This document shows, piece by piece, positions 3,296 through 5,307 of a stretch of DNA of 5,307 bases. How positions within the stretch are numbered: position 1 is the first letter of the stretch; each line of letters starts with the position of its first letter. The notes under the pieces are model-generated. The model was not told where the DNA came from. It was given only the letters and a program-made list of their open reading frames with translations, and did no database searches. The stretch lies in assembly GCA_031285245.1 (NCBI GenBank), contig JAITWN010000198.1, positions 1 to 5,307 of the forward strand, given 5' to 3'. The translations under genes were made by a program, and so were the position numbers. Origin of the DNA: Chromatiales bacterium. Its GTDB lineage: Bacteria > Pseudomonadota > Gammaproteobacteria > SZUA-140.

Positions 3296-5307
3296 ATGAG
3301 CACCGCGCCCACCAACCATGGCTGGAAATTTTTCCGCGCTGGTGATTTCGATCAGGTATCGCTCGAAACCGGCGCAGACCTCATCGCGCTCGATCAGCTC
3401 GATCAGAAATTATGGGTCGCGCTCGCCTGTCCGACCACGGGCCTCTGCTTCGACAAGCGCACACTGCAACTGATCGATAGCGACAATGATCAGCGTGTGC
3501 GCGCACCGGAACTGATCGCGGCGGTGCAATGGGCAAGCAGTCTGCTCAAAGATCCGGACGAACTCATCCGCGCGCCGCAGGCGCTACCACTCGCGGCCAT
3601 CGATGATGGGACGCAGGCAGGCGCGGACATTCTCGCCGCCGCGCGCCAGATCCTCGCACTGCTCGGCAAGCCCGACACTACTGCGATCAGCGCCGAAGAC
3701 ATCGCCGACACCACCGGCGTGCTCGCATTCACCGCCTTCAACGGCGATGGCCTCATCACCGAAGACACCACCGATGATGAACGCCTCAAAGCGCTCATCC
3801 GCGACATCATCGCCTTTGAAGGCGGCACCGTCGCAACCGATCGCTCCGGCAAACCCGGCATCTCGCGAGAAAACCTCGAACACTTCATGAGCGCTGCCGA
3901 AGACTACGCCGACTGGTGGCAGCGATCACAAAGCGATCCAAGCCTGCTGCCACTTGGCGCAGCCACCACCGAAGCCGCCGCCACGCTGGCGGCGGTAAAA
4001 ACCAAAATCGATGACTATTTCACCCGCTGCCGTCTGGCAAGCTTCGATGTGCGCGCCGCCGCCGCGCTGAACGGCGAAGAAAAAGAATATCTGCGCCTCT
4101 CCGCCCTGCCACTCTCCGCGGCCAGCATCGATGTCGCCGCACTACCGCTCGCGCGCATTGCCGCCGATCAGTCACTGCCTCTCACGCAGGATCTCAACCC
4201 CGCCTGGGAAGCCGCGGTAACGCGCTTGCACCAGCATGTCATCACGCCACTCATCGGCGCGCGCAGCACCCTCAGCGCCGCCGACTGGGCAAAGATCACC
4301 ACCGCCTTCGCAGCGCTCGATGCTTGGCAAACCGATAATCCCAGCGATGCGATGCACGCGCTTGGCATCGAACGCGTGCGAGCCGTGCTCAATCGTGAAC
4401 TCAAAACAGCGCTCGACCATCTCATCACCAAAGACCTGGCCGCAGCCGAGCACATCGCGGCGCTGGAGACGGTAGAAAAACTGATACGGTATTGCCGTGA
4501 TTTGCATCGCTTGGTCTGCAACTTCGTCAACTTCAGAGATTTCTACCACGGCGATCGCAAAGCGATCTTTCAGGCCGGCACGCTCTACATAGATCAGCGC
4601 AGTTGCGAACTGACCCTGATCGCTGAAGACGCCACCAAGCAAAACGCCATGGCAGGCATGGCCGGCACCTATCTGATCTATTGCAACTGCGTGCGCCGTG
4701 GCAGCAGCGAACAGCGCCACATCGTCGCCGCTATCACCGATGGCGACAGCGACAACCTCATGGTCGGTCGCAATGGTGTCTATTACGATCGCGACGGTCG
4801 CGACTGGGACGCCACCATCACCCGCATCGTCGACAACCCGATCAGCCTACGGCAAGCGTTCTGGGCGCCCTATAAAAAGCTAGTGCGGCTGATCGAAGAA
4901 CAAGTCGCCAAGCGTGCCGCAGCAGCCGAAGCATCCTCGAACACCAAGCTCGAAAACGCCGCCGCCAACGCCGCCAACGCTGATCAGACCGCGCCCGCCA
5001 GTGCGCCACGCAAAATCGATGTCGGCACCGTCGCCGCACTCGGCGTCGCCTTCGGCGCACTTCTCACCGCGCTCGCCGCCATCGCTGGTTACGTCTCGGG
5101 CCTGCTGAAACTACCCTTCTGGCAACTGTGCCTTGCCATCGCGGCACTGCTGCTGATTATCTCCGCACCGTCATTGATCATCGCCTGGCTGAAACTGCGC
5201 CGTCGCAACCTCGCCCCGCTGATGGATGCCTGCGGCTGGGCCGTGAACGCACGCGCGTGCCTCAACGTGCCCTTCGGCGCGCGCCTCACCGCCATCGCGC
5301 ATTTGCC
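3296..5307 (+). CDS. Large protein of unknown function, EF-hand-like loop, two membrane helices (3' end missing)
   Basis: A single frame stays open from ATG 3296 to the window edge (670 codons, no stop), so the gene is partial. AGAGGA (3283-3288) precedes the ATG by 7 nt. There is no signal peptide (MSTAPTNHGWKFFRAGDFDQ). Residues 61-72, DSDNDQRVRAPE, match an EF-hand Ca2+ loop, with acidic residues at 1, 3, 5 and Glu at 12 but Gln instead of Gly at 6. A second, degenerate one is FNGDGLI (148-154). The middle (about 190-420) is largely helical. A motif-rich block follows: YIDQRSC (431-437), a CNC pair (463-465), DGDSDNLMVGRNG (482-494), DRDGRDWD (498-505), then NPIS and a basic helix. An Ala/Asn-rich linker (about 540-572) leads to two membrane helices, about 579-604 and 608-632, then GWAVNARACLNVPFG (647-661). 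I recall similar uncharacterised proteobacterial proteins but know no function. A soluble N-terminal body on the cytoplasmic face is the simplest topology. Confidence 0.85.
   Translation, partial: MSTAPTNHGWKFFRAGDFDQVSLETGADLIALDQLDQKLWVALACPTTGLCFDKRTLQLIDSDNDQRVRAPELIAAVQWASSLLKDPDELIRAPQALPLAAIDDGTQAGADILAAARQILALLGKPDTTAISAEDIADTTGVLAFTAFNGDGLITEDTTDDERLKALIRDIIAFEGGTVATDRSGKPGISRENLEHFMSAAEDYADWWQRSQSDPSLLPLGAATTEAAATLAAVKTKIDDYFTRCRLASFDVRAAAALNGEEKEYLRLSALPLSAASIDVAALPLARIAADQSLPLTQDLNPAWEAAVTRLHQHVITPLIGARSTLSAADWAKITTAFAALDAWQTDNPSDAMHALGIERVRAVLNRELKTALDHLITKDLAAAEHIAALETVEKLIRYCRDLHRLVCNFVNFRDFYHGDRKAIFQAGTLYIDQRSCELTLIAEDATKQNAMAGMAGTYLIYCNCVRRGSSEQRHIVAAITDGDSDNLMVGRNGVYYDRDGRDWDATITRIVDNPISLRQAFWAPYKKLVRLIEEQVAKRAAAAEASSNTKLENAAANAANADQTAPASAPRKIDVGTVAALGVAFGALLTALAAIAGYVSGLLKLPFWQLCLAIAALLLIISAPSLIIAWLKLRRRNLAPLMDACGWAVNARACLNVPFGARLTAIAHL

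Noticed and set aside
3490..4720. Long minus-strand frames of 132, 120 and 182 codons
   Set aside because: All lie opposite the large plus-strand gene, which has a ribosome site and continuous coding character for 670 codons. Their proteins are low-complexity or resemble nothing.

Overview
The window comes from a moderately GC-rich bacterial chromosome, most likely a proteobacterium (gamma or beta). This rests on gene style, codon use and strong Shine-Dalgarno sites; no marker gene is present to fix the taxon. I see no rRNA or tRNA gene, insertion sequence, CRISPR array or phage gene.

Two gene groups diverge from a 352-bp intergenic region (2171-2522). Leftward on the minus strand are mgtE (Mg2+ channel/transporter), a VanZ-like four-helix membrane protein with a GTG start, and a 57-residue single-helix membrane protein. 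The gaps between them are about 60 bp with no convincing terminator, so they may share one transcript. Rightward on the plus strand are an extended-SDR, YeeZ-like NAD(P)-binding protein and, 47 bp later, a large protein of unknown function. The latter has an EF-hand-like loop near its N-terminus and two membrane helices near its C-terminal end, and it runs off the right edge after 670 codons.

The most interesting element is the mgtE 5' leader. A good sigma70-type promoter (TTGACC, 17 bp, TATAGT, minus strand) would start a leader of about 180 nt. The leader ends in a 10-bp helix that buries a very strong mgtE Shine-Dalgarno (GAGGTGA) right up to the base before the AUG. Just upstream is a competing pairing (8 of 9 positions) that would capture the anti-Shine-Dalgarno strand and release the site. 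Further upstream, a third partner strand lies inside a possible 18-codon leader ORF, MNQRFHGRTQSSQHTTTT. The logic resembles the leader-ORF control of Salmonella mgtA and mgtCBR, but here it is attached to an unrelated Mg2+ transporter gene. The pairings are read directly from the sequence; the switch itself is inference.

MgtE imports Mg2+. The VanZ-like and small membrane proteins downstream have no established link to it, though co-transcription is plausible. The two plus-strand genes probably form their own transcript, and I cannot assign them to a pathway.
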